DNA of 64,000 nucleotides from Opisthorchis felineus (lineage: Eukaryota; Platyhelminthes; Trematoda; Opisthorchiida; Opisthorchiidae): contig SJOL01010112.1 of the NCBI GenBank assembly GCA_004794785.1, positions 1,167,283 to 1,231,282 on the forward strand, in the 5' to 3' direction. The notes below the pieces were generated by a model. That model was not told the origin of the DNA, made no database searches, and worked only from the letters and a program-made list of their open reading frames with translations. Below, one piece after another: positions 1-10,499 of the stretch (within the stretch, counting starts at the first letter, position 1; each line of letters starts with the position of its first letter). The position numbers and the translations under genes are program-made.

Positions 1-1000
1 TAGTGGTTTTTAGGCTCTAGTTACGGAGTGCAAATCATGTTTTCAAACTGGCCAAGTAGTTACTATTGGCTGCTTCTTGAATAAGTGTCCAGAGATTTTG
101 AAGTTTAGATCAACGGACAAATTCATAAACCAGACTATTTAATTACCTGGGGTTCTAATAAAATTTGTCTAAACTTCATTGGAAAAAATATCGATGCTTG
201 GAATTTACAGGGACATTCTGAAAACACTGGGAGGTACTCCCTAATCATATGCTTATCATAAAAATGCTGGATTAGTTGGAAAGGATAAGAAATCTCGATT
301 TTCCTTTTAAACGGTTAGTACTGTTGGTTTAAAAACCGTGCTTTCCTAAACAAGTTGACGCGAAACGATAAGCCAACGTGAGGTGTGGTTATCAGTAATT
401 CTGGCTCTTTAACTAGACAAAATGTGTGTGATTTTCAAGACAATAAGATCACATGAAATATCATAAAATAGTGTACATTCACGCTGCCCAGCAGACCGGC
501 ATTCTGGTGATCAGCGTGCAAGATAATGGTTGCCATAACACAAAAGAGCTTGCATGCCCATAAAAGGGATAACTCGCTCCATTTCAGAAGACTACACATT
601 TAATTATAATATGTACCACTAAAGGATACTAGCACATTTGGTATAAAGAGGCATAAAAAATTGATATATGTAAACAGTGTGTAACGTTTCACTTAGTGAA
701 TTCATGAATACAATCAGTCGGTTTGCTAAACAAGATGCATGTAAACTCAGTTCAAACGCAATCATTATAAATGATGATTTGAGCAATCCGGTGCACAAGA
801 TGCTATTGCTGATGTCCGGAAATTCAGACAGGTGGACACATGCGTGCCAATGGTACTCGGGGTGTTTCGCACGCTTTCCGTGCTTATTGCAGGGGCACAA
901 GATTTACGGTCAGTTGTATGGCTTCAATAACTGACCGAACAGAATAAGCTGAGTAAAGTTCATCAATATCTGGTAGTACGGTCGACTTTAATTTCACATA
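1..1000. other. AT-rich stretch, nothing recognised
   Basis: Short chance frames only. A six-base candidate exon at 1,004-1,009 (acceptor CACATATAG, donor ACAG|GTTTAT) is the only splice-like signal worth noting. Confidence 0.4.
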
Positions 1001-1800
1001 TAGCTACAGGTTTATGGTGCAGCATTTAAGTGTTATGTGAGAATATCGGAACTGTTTTGAACAATGCGATGTCCATAAATTCTGAAAAATTGCCATAACA
1101 TCTATTTTGTCGAATAATACGATCCGAACAGTGGGAAATTTTTGGATAGTCAGTTTTGGATAAATATTGGACATCACTCCACAAACTGCTAACCTACTTA
1201 ATTAAGTACATTTCGATTCCAAATTTAGAGCCTATTACTTCTTCTGCGCCATCAGTTTGCTTGCAAGTCGTGGATTCTAGATTCCCCGTTGATCAAAAAT
1301 GTACACATTGGGCTGTTGTCTGCGCTATACCATACAAAAATGACACGATTCATGTGCTCAACATTTGCACGTTAATCGTAGATAGTTGAGCGATATGTAC
1401 TTTGTTTTACAGGCATAACCCACGCGCACATCTCACTACCTTGTTAGGAGAGGGTTGTATAATGCTATTTGTTAGTCACCTTTGAATAAACATGCACAAA
1501 GGCATTTGTCCTTCCAACAGTTGGAACGCATTTTATGTTTCGTGCCGTTCCGGTAACCTGTCGACCGGGGCATATTCCGCTCTTCACAAGAAAATCTATT
1601 TCACTTGGAACTATGTTGACAGTGAACTTGAAATTTTAAAGAGTTGAATGCATGTTGTCCAAAAACTATAATGTAAGGCTTCTAACTAGCCATACTATAG
1701 GAAACAGATTTTCCGATTGTGGCCAGCGTTTGGTCCGGAAAAGTTCTCATTTTTCTTTTGTCACATGGCAATGTCAAACTTAATCCGGGTATCCTCACAG

Positions 1801-1815
1801 ACGACGAAACCTTAC
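1801..1815 (+). CDS. 15-nt micro-exon candidate upstream of the cluster
   Basis: Strong acceptor GGTATCCTCACAG, 15 nt open in phase 1 (xDETL), donor TTAC|GTTAGC (moderate). It could belong to a gene beginning before the window. Confidence 0.25.
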
Positions 1816-2773
1816 GTTAGCACGATTTAATTAGCGTAAGAAAAATTTGTAGTAGGCGTCTCGCAGGGGGCACATTTCAGTTAGGTATTTGGACATAGCT
1901 GTCGTAAGTCTTAATAATGTAGCCAGTTCCAAAAAGCAACATGGTTTATTGGACTCCGGCCAAAGTTCTTACTAAAACTAGAGTGTAATATTTGGGGTGA
2001 CTGGTTCATTAATGTAAGGCAACATCGTGGTATATTTCTGTATGAATAAGGTTCTATATTCCTCAGTATGTGAGGAATGTTTGTAGGGAGCTTGTGCTTA
2101 TGTTCGGTTCCGTTGATTTATTTTTCATTATCTGAAACGTATGCCTAGCTGGTATCCAATGCCGATTTTCTTACGGACTAAATTGTCGTTACAACCTGAT
2201 AATTTGCACCAAGATTCTGGATGGTGTTGCAAGTTCAGCGTCAACCTAAAAGAGAAAGATGATCGGGCAAACTCATGGAAGTTATCAGCTGACTTAAGCA
2301 GTAGGGCGTTAAGCTGAGCAAGCGTACCAGGGGCAGATGCAGATGCCTTCACTATTCACTATGCAAGCGTGTTTATTAGAAACAGTACGCTTTTTGGACC
2401 ATGGGGTTCTGTCGGGAAATTATCATCTGCAGAAATAGCGAGAGTTTGTTGTTACTGTTAACATTTGGTTCAAACGTTGATCATTTTCGACTGTTAAATC
2501 ACAGGCGGTTTTGTCGTGCTATGAAGGTTCATCTTTGGATCAAGCAGATTCAACCGTGTTCTGTTGTACATTCTTAAGCATGAACTGTGCTCAATGTGCT
2601 TGTATAGACTGTTAGAAGCTCGTTTTCCAGAAAATTGGACCTTCCATTAACTCAGTGTTAAAATCATGGTCAATTACGCCAACAAATTACTTTCTGCTAA
2701 ATTTGGGATTCCCCACTTTATAGGATCTGTGGTATCGCCGAAATGTTTAACTGACACCTTATGATATCTCAAG

Positions 2774-2800
2774 AATTTGTTACAAAAATCCGAGTCAAAT
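2774..2800 (+). CDS. 27-nt micro-exon candidate upstream of the cluster
   Basis: Acceptor TTATGATATCTCAAG, 27 nt open in phase 1 (xFVTKIRVK), donor AAAT|GTAAAG. The frame is also open beyond the donor to 2,973. Confidence 0.27.
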
Positions 2801-2897
2801 GTAAAGGTTGCCAACGTTCACATGAAACTCAAGTGTGTGTGTGCGAATTAAATAATCAGGAGTTGCTCTTAGCGCCAGCTATTTCTGTAACCTTCAG

Positions 2898-2930
2898 CTG
2901 CAGAAATGTACCTTCCATGCCGCAACAATG
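2898..2930 (+). CDS. 33-nt micro-exon candidate upstream of the cluster
   Basis: Acceptor TTCTGTAACCTTCAG, 33 nt open in phase 1 (xAEMYLPCRNN), donor AATG|GTACTC (moderate). Confidence 0.25.
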
Positions 2931-3187
2931 GTACTCGATATCGGGGTTTTGTGGGCCACCCAACTCGTTATAGGGCTTCAAAAATATCCACTAGTTTTTC
3001 GAAGGCCTATCATAACTTTTAACTCACAAGTGTATCACAGTAGGGGAACTTTCTGTTCCCTGATTTGTGTCCTCTTGGGATAAGGGTTTCTCACGCTGCT
3101 ATTTACAGCACCATTTGCAGTTTTCTTCGGAGGTCCTAAATTCTGGGACTCGTGGCATTTTTCATTGTTTGTTGCTTGCTGATGTAG

Positions 3188-3258
3188 TCCAAACGAGCAA
3201 TTGTTGCCACCAGCTCAATTGCTCACGTTGTATTTGTTTGAAGTTTCATCCACGATGA
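3188..3258 (+). CDS. possible Cys-rich last exon
   Basis: A long pyrimidine stretch leads to acceptor TGATGTAG. In phase 1 it reads xQTSNCCHQLNCSRCICLK then FHPR and a stop. Five cysteines in 22 residues is unusual for chance, but no family is recognised. Confidence 0.27.
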
Positions 3259-3960
3259 TTGACGATACATTTGGTCTCCTCTAACCGAGGTACTCTGAGA
3301 ATCCATTTTCATTATGAAAGTTTTGTTTATACTTTACGGGCAATGTGCTCGGAATGATCACGAAGTATTGGACAACTTATGCTGCGCGCTTAAATTAAAA
3401 ATTATACACACAGTTGGCAGCTCCGAGTGACAGATGTTAGCTGATAGCACTTCCCTGGAGGTAACCGATTATGTTTGTACAAATCCTGCAACAACGTTTT
3501 GACAGGTTGTGTTGACCCACATGCTAGGAAAGAACAAACGTTGTCATGAAGCCTGCTTCATTCTGGACCGAGTGGATCTTGGATTAATAATTGGGGGCGC
3601 CAAATGCCAGCGGTCTAAAATTTACAGTGCTTTTTCCGATTATAAACAACTATAAAAACAAAATTGCACCATTTGATCAGCGACCACATTCTAACGCTTA
3701 ATGCAAATATTGATTTCCGGCATAAATTTAACGAAGTGCAAATGTTTAAAGTTTATGCGCTTCCGCGAGTTTTCCACCAAGTTTGAAGTCAAATTATGAG
3801 GAATGCCAAATTGTTTATCCTAGAGAAGCGCGTGTTCAGATGAGGACAGTTATTGCTTTGCTTGATACTATGCCACGGGACCCATTAAATGCTTCCAGGT
3901 ATCGCGATACAGATCACACTGAGCAATGAGAAAATTTTGTTTGTGTAAACAAGCCACTAG

Positions 3961-3987
3961 CCGGCACCGACAGAAAACGTTCGGCAT
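3961..3987 (+). CDS. 27-nt micro-exon candidate upstream of the cluster
   Basis: Acceptor ACAAGCCACTAG, 27 nt open in phase 1 (xGTDRKRSA), strong donor GCAT|GTGAGT. Acceptor moderate. Confidence 0.3.
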
Positions 3988-4772
3988 GTGAGTTGTAAGG
4001 TTTGTTTGTTGGCTCCAAAAATGAAACGAAAAGTGTCAAAATGTCAAAACATGAAGCTCGATTTGAATAATCATTCTTCTTTAGTTGATACGTTTGGACC
4101 GCTGACGGAATTTAGATAACCGCGTCTGCATAATTCAAACTCCGTTTCACTTTTGTGATGAGCGGGAAAATTGTTTATGATATTTTCACTTGGATCCAAA
4201 CTGTGTAACACTGTCCGTTCCGTCAGCACATCATTGATCACTGCCCCAATGTCGGCTCTATGAACGGAGCGTGCTTCTCATGGAATAAGCAACATAGGTA
4301 ATTTTAAACCTGTAACCAGCCGGTGGCCTAAAATCTCCACTAAGCTCTCGGATGTGAAACCAGATCGACGGCAGTATTTATTCTTCTTCGTCTTCGAGTA
4401 AACCCAACGTATGGTTTTATTGAGACGTGTTATTTTTAGGCCGATCCTGTTTTCAGGATACGCAACGCGGATGATTTAACAAGTGCAGATTATTTGAAGA
4501 GGGCCCGTAGTATAGCATGACCGCGTCCTACAAAAAGAGGCCTGATGTTCCACCTACATAAGCAAACACTGAAAAGACTCTTCGAAACATGAGGCTGTCA
4601 AAATTGAAAAAAAACCTGGATTCCCGGCAGGTATATTCTTGTTTTACATACACTTCAGGAACGCCTGTAAGCGCATAGTAAGTTTTCAACATTAAGGCCC
4701 CGTTGAGTAATTATTTGGGCTAGCGTTGTTTCACCAATAATGCCTTTTCAAGGTACGAATGCTGAATTTATT

Positions 4773-4997
4773 ATGTTTAATATGCTTCTCAAATGGTTCG
4801 TTGCCAGTGTTTGCACAGTATCAAAAGTGTATTTGCCCGGAGCATATCATGATTACGCATTTCTGCCAAGTATGCACACCGGCTCAATTTGCAAATTTTT
4901 GCCGTTAGACAAAACAACAAACCGATATGGGCCTATCCGCAAACCAAAGATTTTACCTATTCATATACACGAAGTCGTCCACGATTTTATTGCATAA
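4773..4997 (+). CDS. small ORF with hydrophobic N-terminus, uncertain
   Basis: A 74-residue frame begins MFNMLLKWFVASVCTVSK, signal-peptide-like, and ends with a basic, Pro-rich stretch. No good phase 1 donor follows the hydrophobic part, so it does not fit the micro-exon layout. Possibly a chance frame. Confidence 0.18.
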   Translation: MFNMLLKWFVASVCTVSKVYLPGAYHDYAFLPSMHTGSICKFLPLDKTTNRYGPIRKPKILPIHIHEVVHDFIA

Positions 4998-5371
4998 ATG
5001 TAAGCAGCAGGTTTGTCGTTTATGTATAAACCATGGCAAATCGTGACCACGGTAGTCGGTTGTCTGGATAATCATTGATGGGTCTGTTAGTTTCGCAGAA
5101 TTTGCTTTCCATTTGTGATATCACAACATGCTAGACTTTCAAAATAGAAAGCAAACAACTCGGCAAACAGACAGGAAGCTTTCGAAAAGCACATACAATT
5201 TTGTACACTTGTAGCCAGCACTTTTGGAAGCATGGTCTACTGGTGTGGTTGGTGATCAATAATCCAAAACTTCTTGAACCATTTCTATTGGTGTGAATTC
5301 CCGGTAGTTGTAACCTTTCGACTATAAATACAAATGAAGCATGTCCTGCTATTTGTGAAACACTAAGAGAC

Positions 5372-5441
5372 ATGGGGTTCAAACGAGTATTGTGTGCTAC
5401 AGTTTTGGTCGCTATTCATGCGCTAGTAGATGGACAACTCC
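5372..5441 (+). CDS. signal-peptide first exon, locus 1
   Basis: ATG opens a 23-codon exon reading MGFKRVLCATVLV then AIHALVDGQL, a textbook signal peptide: basic n-region (KR), hydrophobic core, and a plausible cleavage site near VDG-Q. It ends at a GTAAGC donor after one base of the next codon, so the intron is phase 1. It is the best signal-peptide exon in the window. Exon 5,629-5,640 is the nearest in-phase candidate downstream. Product unknown; predicted to be secreted. Confidence 0.55.
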
Positions 5442-5628
5442 GTAAGCAAATCTGTTTGCTGTAATTATGAAACTAATGTACTTCTGGTCTTGTCCTACAC
5501 TGCAAAATGCTCTGATAATAAATACAATAAAGGATATAGATATGACGATCCGAATGTTGTGACCTGACTATACATAATCACTGTACCATTTAATGTGCAA
5601 TATCATGAACAAGATATTCAAGTTACAG

Positions 5629-5640
5629 CATTTAATCTAC
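5629..5640 (+). CDS. 12-nt micro-exon, phase 1-1, locus 1
   Basis: Acceptor TTACAG, then 12 nt coding xFNL, then a strong GTGAGT donor. The frame also stays open past the donor to 5,900 as a Cys-containing reading (CQTC motif), so a longer last exon is an alternative. The consensus donor makes me prefer the micro-exon. The acceptor's pyrimidine tract is poor. Confidence 0.4.
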
Positions 5641-5904
5641 GTGAGTGTCAAACCTGCGATCGCCGTCCTGCTACCGATTTTTATCACAAATTAAGGTCAC
5701 CCGTCGTGCCTCCGCCTTTGAGGGCATTATGTCAAGCCACGCAGACGGGAGATTCTTCACCGTTTTGTTCTGCAATAAAAGGGTCAAATACGTTTGTGCC
5801 CATCCAAATTATATTTTGTTCTCCAATTACCCGTCCACCTAGTAGAACTCTAATGATGGCTGAATCCAGGTATTCATTCAGTTTATATTGCATTCAGTAA
5901 ATGA

Positions 5905-6060
5905 AGCTGATGTACGCTGAAAAGCCTAGGAACTTTTTGCATCAGTTGCATTGCGATTGGGAACCATCAGCAGTGCGCGTGGTGCAAAACTCCAGGCAGG
6001 CTCATCCCTGCAACCTTTCGGCCAGTAGTGTGAACAGGCAATTTTTGACCACTAATCTCC
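5905..6060 (-). repeat. tRNA-derived SINE copy
   Basis: Shares with the other copies the blocks GCTGAAAAGCC, a GGGAACCATCAGCAGTGC-type core, and the reverse complement of a tRNA-like head near its right end (CGGCCAGTAGT). Strand is given head to tail. This copy is quite diverged. Confidence 0.65.
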
Positions 6061-6454
6061 AAGCAGTAATGCAATGAACTCGCACTTAGATATGATAAAT
6101 TGTTACCCAATCTTCTGTCATACAACCAACTTTACCTGATTTGGTGGTGGTTGAGTCTTTAGGTGGAGAATTCCCATTTGTTAGTTTCACTCGTCTCGCA
6201 GATTTGTTCTTTCTCTGATTTACTTGTAAAATGTCTGCAGTTTGATGAGAGTCAAGAATTCTGCTCTGTAAGCGAATCTACTCTATGCTGTAATTCAAGA
6301 TACACTACCCAGCCAGTTCACCATACTAAATATCATCAGCGGTGGGCATTCCATAGAACTGTAAGGAGTTTTAAGTGAAACTGCTATCTGAGAAGTCCTC
6401 ACACAGGGCCTGGTGATCAACTGTACGTGGCTGAATAGTTACAAACTTAACTTG

Positions 6455-6600
6455 GTATCCCGGATGTCACGGGCTTGGAAATACCTGGACCTGTACAACA
6501 AACATATAGCTGATTATTCCCAATAAGCATACGACGTGCTGTCTGTTGCTTTCGGGCTTTTCAGCATAGATTGGCTTTGCTTGTGTGGTAAAAACTCAAC
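6455..6600 (+). repeat. tRNA-derived SINE copy
   Basis: Carries the family core GCTGATTATTCCCAATAAG followed by GGGCTTTTCAGCATAGATTG, in the orientation opposite to the 5.9-kb copy. Head poorly preserved. Confidence 0.65.
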
Positions 6601-6726
6601 AGTAATTTCCAAAATACTCCCGAACTATAAACATTCATTTATCCTAAAGTGAAGGATCACTGGCAAAATGGGCTACCGTGACTCTGACCCTGCAAGTGGT
6701 GCAGCTACGAAGCGAATTAATTCCAG

Positions 6727-6753
6727 GTGTTTTATCGTGTGGGGTTTACCTGC
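6727..6753 (+). CDS. 27-nt micro-exon candidate, locus 1
   Basis: Acceptor AATTCCAG and donor GTACGT flank 27 nt that are open in phase 1 (xVLSCGVYL). Both sites are only moderate, so this is a weaker member of the set. Confidence 0.25.
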
Positions 6754-7078
6754 GTACGTAAAGATGAATGATGGTTGCCTAGGTTTCCTGGATGACCTTG
6801 ACCTATTCGTTGGGCGGAGCAGCACACATCCGCGGGCCGGCGGTTTGTACTGGAGCACGGGGTGGCGTGTGTGATTTTGTGGATGTTCCATTTATCTTAT
6901 CGGTTACCGATAAGTTGTGCGCCATGTCATTTTGTATCATGTCATGAATTTTGAAATCCAATTTGACTACTTTTCGGCAGTTTTGCAGCTACTTCTAATA
7001 AGCATTGGAGTTTCTGAGGAGCGCACGGACGTGTGTGTGTGTTTCCATTAATCCGTCACAATTCCTGTGTTCTTTTAG

Positions 7079-7093
7079 TTGATCCCATGCTGC
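7079..7093 (+). CDS. 15-nt micro-exon, phase 1-1, locus 1
   Basis: A very strong acceptor (long pyrimidine run ending TTCTTTTAG) and a consensus GTAAGT donor flank exactly 15 nt that are open in phase 1 (xDPML). One of the clearest micro-exons here. Confidence 0.5.
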
Positions 7094-7188
7094 GTAAGTT
7101 TCATTTTGGGAAACACATTGGATGTCTGTAGAATTTAAATGGATGGAGTTGGGCCGGCATACTTTATGCAAATTTAGCTTTCTTTTAG

Positions 7189-7209
7189 TTACAGCACAAA
7201 ACAGATTCC
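7189..7209 (+). CDS. 21-nt micro-exon candidate, weak donor, locus 1
   Basis: The acceptor CTTTCTTTTAG is excellent. 21 nt are open in phase 1 (xTAQNRF). The donor GTTGAC is poor, so the 3' end is doubtful. Confidence 0.25.
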
Positions 7210-7652
7210 GTTGACGCAGTCTACATTTTATTAAATTCCCAAACACAACCGTGTTGAAAATCTGAAGTTCAACGGACCGAAGTAGGGCAGTGACCGCCAT
7301 TCCAAATAGGGTCAATGGTCAAACGTATACTAGCGGTTTTACGTGGGACCTTTTGATTCGTTTGACGGGAAAAGGATAACAGCTATCACAATATGTTGCA
7401 GGACATCTCATAATATTTCAAAAGCCAATATCTATGATTTTGAACAAAGCAGACAAATCAAGATGGGGATAAAGTGGTCAAAATATTTGTTCTCTCATAA
7501 AATAACACAATCAGGTCATAAGTTTCAAAATATTACACTTACTGTACCCTTGGCAATCAAACCTCAATTCTTGGGTGCAACGTTTTTATGCTACTCAACC
7601 AGCCCATTTAGCACTCCCTAACTGTTGAAATAACATGAACGCTTCCTACTAG

Positions 7653-7673
7653 AAATGAAACCTTCAATGTGCG
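7653..7673 (+). CDS. 21-nt micro-exon candidate, weak donor, locus 1
   Basis: Good acceptor CTTCCTACTAG, then 21 nt open in phase 1 (xMKPSMC), then a weak GTTCAG donor. Confidence 0.22.
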
Positions 7674-7806
7674 GTTCAGGAAAACACAAAATCGTCCGGA
7701 TGTATCAAAACCAAATTTTCACCAGACAGTACCTTACTGTATCAAGACGCTCCTTGTGATAGTCCGCATTGTCTACGGATTGGTAATTTTGCTTGGCTTA
7801 GATGAA

Positions 7807-7885
7807 ATGGTGGCAAACGATGCATTTAGCATTTTCTGTTGTTGTTTGCATTTTATTCGTCTTCTAGCGTCGCTCTCCAGGGAAG
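7807..7885 (+). CDS. signal-peptide-like first exon, locus 2
   Basis: ATG opens 26 codons plus one base (MVANDAFSIFCCCLHFIR then LLASLSRE) ending at donor GAAG|GTTAGT in phase 1. The core FSIFCCCLHF plus LLASL is hydrophobic enough for a signal peptide, although Asp-5 makes the n-region atypical. The upstream frame is also open, so the ATG is chosen because it precedes the hydrophobic core. A candidate downstream exon starts at 7,982 (acceptor TTCTTTACCAG, phase 1 open for about 40 codons), but the micro-exons from 8,418 on fit the set better. Confidence 0.42.
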
Positions 7886-8417
7886 GTTAGTTTCATTCTC
7901 CTACCCAATCAATATTTGGCCTGTTTGAGTCACCAGTGCTCAAAGACAAAAATCATGGAATATTTCGTTCTTCTTTACCAGATACATGTGTTGTGACCCT
8001 TCGCCGTGTGATGCTGTTTGTGGTAGTGAGCGGAAAGCGTTTTCCTAGGTGGACACAAATTGAGCAGAAAACATTACTTCCTAAAGGAAACATATTTTTG
8101 CCGTAACCCTGTCTGCACAATGTTTAACTTGTTTGGTTAACAATAAGTCCCGTCTCAGTTAATATCAACCGAGGATGCCTGGGCTTTTTCAAAAGACTGA
8201 ACTCAAAGCGTCTAAATTCTCTAATGGGATCCAACTATCCCTTTTCAAATTATTTATTTATTAGCACGGATGAAAACTAACCAAATAACTAAACAAGACG
8301 TCCCTAACATGATAGTAGATTTCTAACCCGCAATTGTTCAGATAAGAGCGTTTTTGTGTGCATTTGGTTTTATATTGCTTAGCTCCAATTTTATCACTAG
8401 TTCATTTCGTATTGTAG

Positions 8418-8441
8418 AATACGACTTGATTACTAAATTGA
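8418..8441 (+). CDS. 24-nt micro-exon, phase 1-1, locus 2
   Basis: Acceptor TTTCGTATTGTAG, 24 nt open in phase 1 (xYDLITKL), then donor TTGA|GTAAGT. Both sites are strong. It resembles the 24-nt exon at 12,940 in length, in starting AATAC and in ending in GA before GTAAGT, which suggests an exon duplication. Confidence 0.5.
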
Positions 8442-8498
8442 GTAAGTTTAGCCAAGCAATAAACAACTCAATAGAAATATTTATTCCGGCCTATACAG

Positions 8499-8539
8499 AC
8501 GTGTTTATAGGCAAGGGGACTGAAAATAGACGTTTATAA
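8499..8539 (+). CDS. possible last exon, or 12-nt exon with GC donor, locus 2
   Basis: Acceptor CGGCCTATACAG is followed in phase 1 by xVFIGKGTENRRL and a stop at 8,539. Alternatively the exon is only 12 nt (8,499-8,510) and uses a GC donor (ATAG|GCAAGG). Both readings keep phase 1. Confidence 0.3.
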
Positions 8540-8930
8540 CTGGCTTAAATTGGGAATCAATCCTTTCAACCTAGTCAGTCTGCCAAATAACGTAAACACT
8601 TGATTGGAAATGCTTATGCATGTTCGAGATGATCATCAGCTTTCCTTCTTCTGGCAGCAGTTAATGAGACAAAATACTATAGGTTTTGGTTTTCTGACGC
8701 ATAATTTAACATGCATTTGATCTTAAAAAAGCAAAAGCGTATACTATTACTGCAACCGCGTTACTGAATGTCTGTATTACTCAATACATCCTGCTAGCGA
8801 CATAGGCGGCTGATGGCCGTAGACGGGTAAAAGAGATGATTGGGGCATACCCAAAATAACAACAACTGGTCGGCCTATACAGTTTGAGGCACCAGACCTG
8901 AATAATGCCTCCATGTTTTTTGTTGCACAG

Positions 8931-8993
8931 CCCCCTCATGCAACATACCCACTGATAACATGAGAGCCCAGGCTATAACAAGCATGTTCTTAG
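8931..8993 (+). CDS. 63-nt symmetric exon, phase 1-1, locus 2
   Basis: An exceptional acceptor (TTTTTTGTTGCACAG) and donor TTAG|GTAACA flank 63 nt that are open in phase 1. The 21-residue block begins xPSCNIPTDNMRAQ and ends SMFL. It is the longest well-supported internal exon in the cluster and its length is still a multiple of three. Confidence 0.5.
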
Positions 8994-9124
8994 GTAACAA
9001 TTAGCCAGAAACAGTAAATGCACAAGGGATCGCTTGTGGCTTGTGACAAACGACTATGCTGGTTATTAGATAATAATCTTGTAAACACATGCGTATTTAA
9101 CGAAACGACTAACGGTCTTGCAAG

Positions 9125-9142
9125 GAACGCACACAGTGTTCT
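9125..9142 (+). CDS. 18-nt micro-exon, phase 1-1, locus 2
   Basis: Acceptor CGGTCTTGCAAG, 18 nt open in phase 1 (xTHTVF), donor TTCT|GTAAAC. The intron to the next exon (9,203) would be 60 bp. Confidence 0.45.
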
Positions 9143-9202
9143 GTAAACGGAGGTATAACCAATTATTCAAAAGCCATTATCGCCATGTCTCAGCTTTCTC
9201 AG

Positions 9203-9229
9203 ACTTCTTTCTGACAGCCACAGACAAAG
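9203..9229 (+). CDS. 27-nt micro-exon, phase 1-1, locus 2
   Basis: Very strong acceptor CAGCTTTCTCAG, 27 nt open in phase 1 (xFFLTATDK), donor AAAG|GTTTTA. A second acceptor (CTTTCTGACAG) inside would give a 12-nt version in the same phase, so alternative acceptor use is possible. Confidence 0.42.
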
Positions 9230-9340
9230 GTTTTATATAGGATGTTTTAGCAAAGTCAAAGCGTATAAGACTGATCGGTACTTGATGGTAAGATTTGCGG
9301 TGCAAGCTACATTCTAGAATATTCTCTTGACTATATGTAG

Positions 9341-9346
9341 CCATTT
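9341..9346 (+). CDS. 6-nt micro-exon, phase 1-1, locus 2
   Basis: Acceptor TTGACTATATGTAG and a perfect GTAAGT donor are separated by only six bases (CCATTT), adding two residues in phase 1. Exons this small are known in schistosome MEGs. By chance alone it would be unremarkable; it counts here because of its neighbours. Confidence 0.38.
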
Positions 9347-9622
9347 GTAAGTTAGTTGGTCAAAGAAGGGTTTTGACAGTCAATGTATTTTAATTGTTTT
9401 CACCTGAGGAAAAACGAATATTTTTCAACGTTTGTTTTCGAGACTAACCCCGGCTAGGCACTGTTTTCCCTCAAGCTGTTTCCCAACATTGAATAGCGTA
9501 CACGGTGATTTAACTACTTGACAACTGAGGAAGTCAAAAATTGCTGAGGGCTAACAAGCGTAGTAGTATATTACGATATGATTGTATAATTTGAATGACG
9601 TGGATGCTTTGCACGTGTTAAG

Positions 9623-9640
9623 CTACTGAGGAAGCTATTT
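9623..9640 (+). CDS. 18-nt micro-exon coding TEEAI, locus 2
   Basis: Acceptor GCACGTGTTAAG, 18 nt open in phase 1 (xTEEAI), donor ATTT|GTGAGC. It is followed after only 24 nt by another in-phase exon that also encodes EEAI. Confidence 0.45.
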
Positions 9641-9664
9641 GTGAGCTTTTATTCCATTACAAAG

Positions 9665-9688
9665 GCGAAGAAGCGATCAAGGAAATAC
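9665..9688 (+). CDS. 24-nt micro-exon coding EEAIKEI, locus 2
   Basis: Acceptor TTATTCCATTACAAAG, 24 nt open in phase 1 (xEEAIKEI), consensus donor ATAC|GTAAGT. The gap to the preceding exon (24 nt) is shorter than ordinary introns, so the two EEAI exons may be mutually exclusive duplicates. Confidence 0.48.
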
Positions 9689-9749
9689 GTAAGTCTCCGG
9701 TACACCTTCAATTTTGGATAGCGGTCTTGCAACTGCATTGTGATTTTAG

Positions 9750-9793
9750 GGAATGAATGGACACGCTTGGGTTATGTGTTTTTAGAAAGTTAG
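9750..9793 (+). CDS. candidate last exon, locus 2
   Basis: Strong acceptor CATTGTGATTTTAG. In phase 1 it reads xNEWTRLGYVFLES then stop. A GTTAGA donor inside would instead make a 39-nt symmetric exon. Either fits phase 1. Confidence 0.33.
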
Positions 9794-10051
9794 AGTAAAT
9801 GACGAGTAAGATCCGCAGCATATACGGATATCGTGAATGACCCAAAGGTTACACAACGGGCATCATCAGACTCTCTCACGTGCGGCTTGAATTGCCAGTG
9901 CCTAAAAATTGGCAAGGAATCAAGTTTTGGTATGTTATGCTGGCGTAGCCATGTATTACTTATTGTTGCTCAATAAAAGGTGGTTAAAATTACTTCATTG
10001 TGATCAAATATTCCAATTTCAACGCCGTAACTTACTAAACACACACTGAAG

Positions 10052-10060
10052 AAAACTTAG
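10052..10060 (+). CDS. 9-nt micro-exon candidate
   Basis: Acceptor ACACACTGAAG and donor TTAG|GTAATA flank nine bases in phase 1 (xNL). The acceptor is only fair. Confidence 0.22.
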   Translation, partial: KT

Positions 10061-10499
10061 GTAATATGTGTACGTAAGTTGGATGATTCCATGAAATTTG
10101 CGTGTAAACAGTGCATAAGGATGACCCAAATCAGCGGATCAGGACGTTTCTTCTTATGTCACGATTTCAAGAATGTCAAGTTGAAACTCAGCCTGAGTGC
10201 CAGGAATTTTTAACGGCTGACGAAATAGGGTATGTGGTGGTAATTTTATTGATTCTATGTTAGGTGGCTCTGCAGTCCGCATTCAACCACAGTGTTTGCT
10301 ACCATGCCCAACATTTCGTACGACTTGATGAGGAACAGTTCTGGTCGAAAATCTACCATAGTTAAATTCCTAGTTTCGGTAAAAGGTTTCTCAAACGTTA
10401 GATTTGAAAATGATTGAAAATAGTGTGCCCTATATTTCCTCTGGTATTTGCAAACACTGAAAATACAGCAGCCCATCCGTTCGCATCCACGGGGCAGCG

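Noticed and set aside
4660..4678. Strong acceptor (ACATACACTTCAG) with donors at 8 and 19 nt
   Set aside because: Neither length is a multiple of three; could be a chance pair or an asymmetric exon.
5645..5842. Frame with a chemokine-like look (CYRFLSQ then VCAHPN)
   Set aside because: The cysteine spacing does not fit, another frame is equally open, and a consensus GTGAGT donor at 5,641 suggests this is intron.
6202..6267. 66-nt exon candidate with good sites (acceptor TCGTCTCGCAG, donor CTCT|GTAAGC)
   Set aside because: Open only in phase 0, which does not fit the phase 1 set; no phase 0 partners with independent support.
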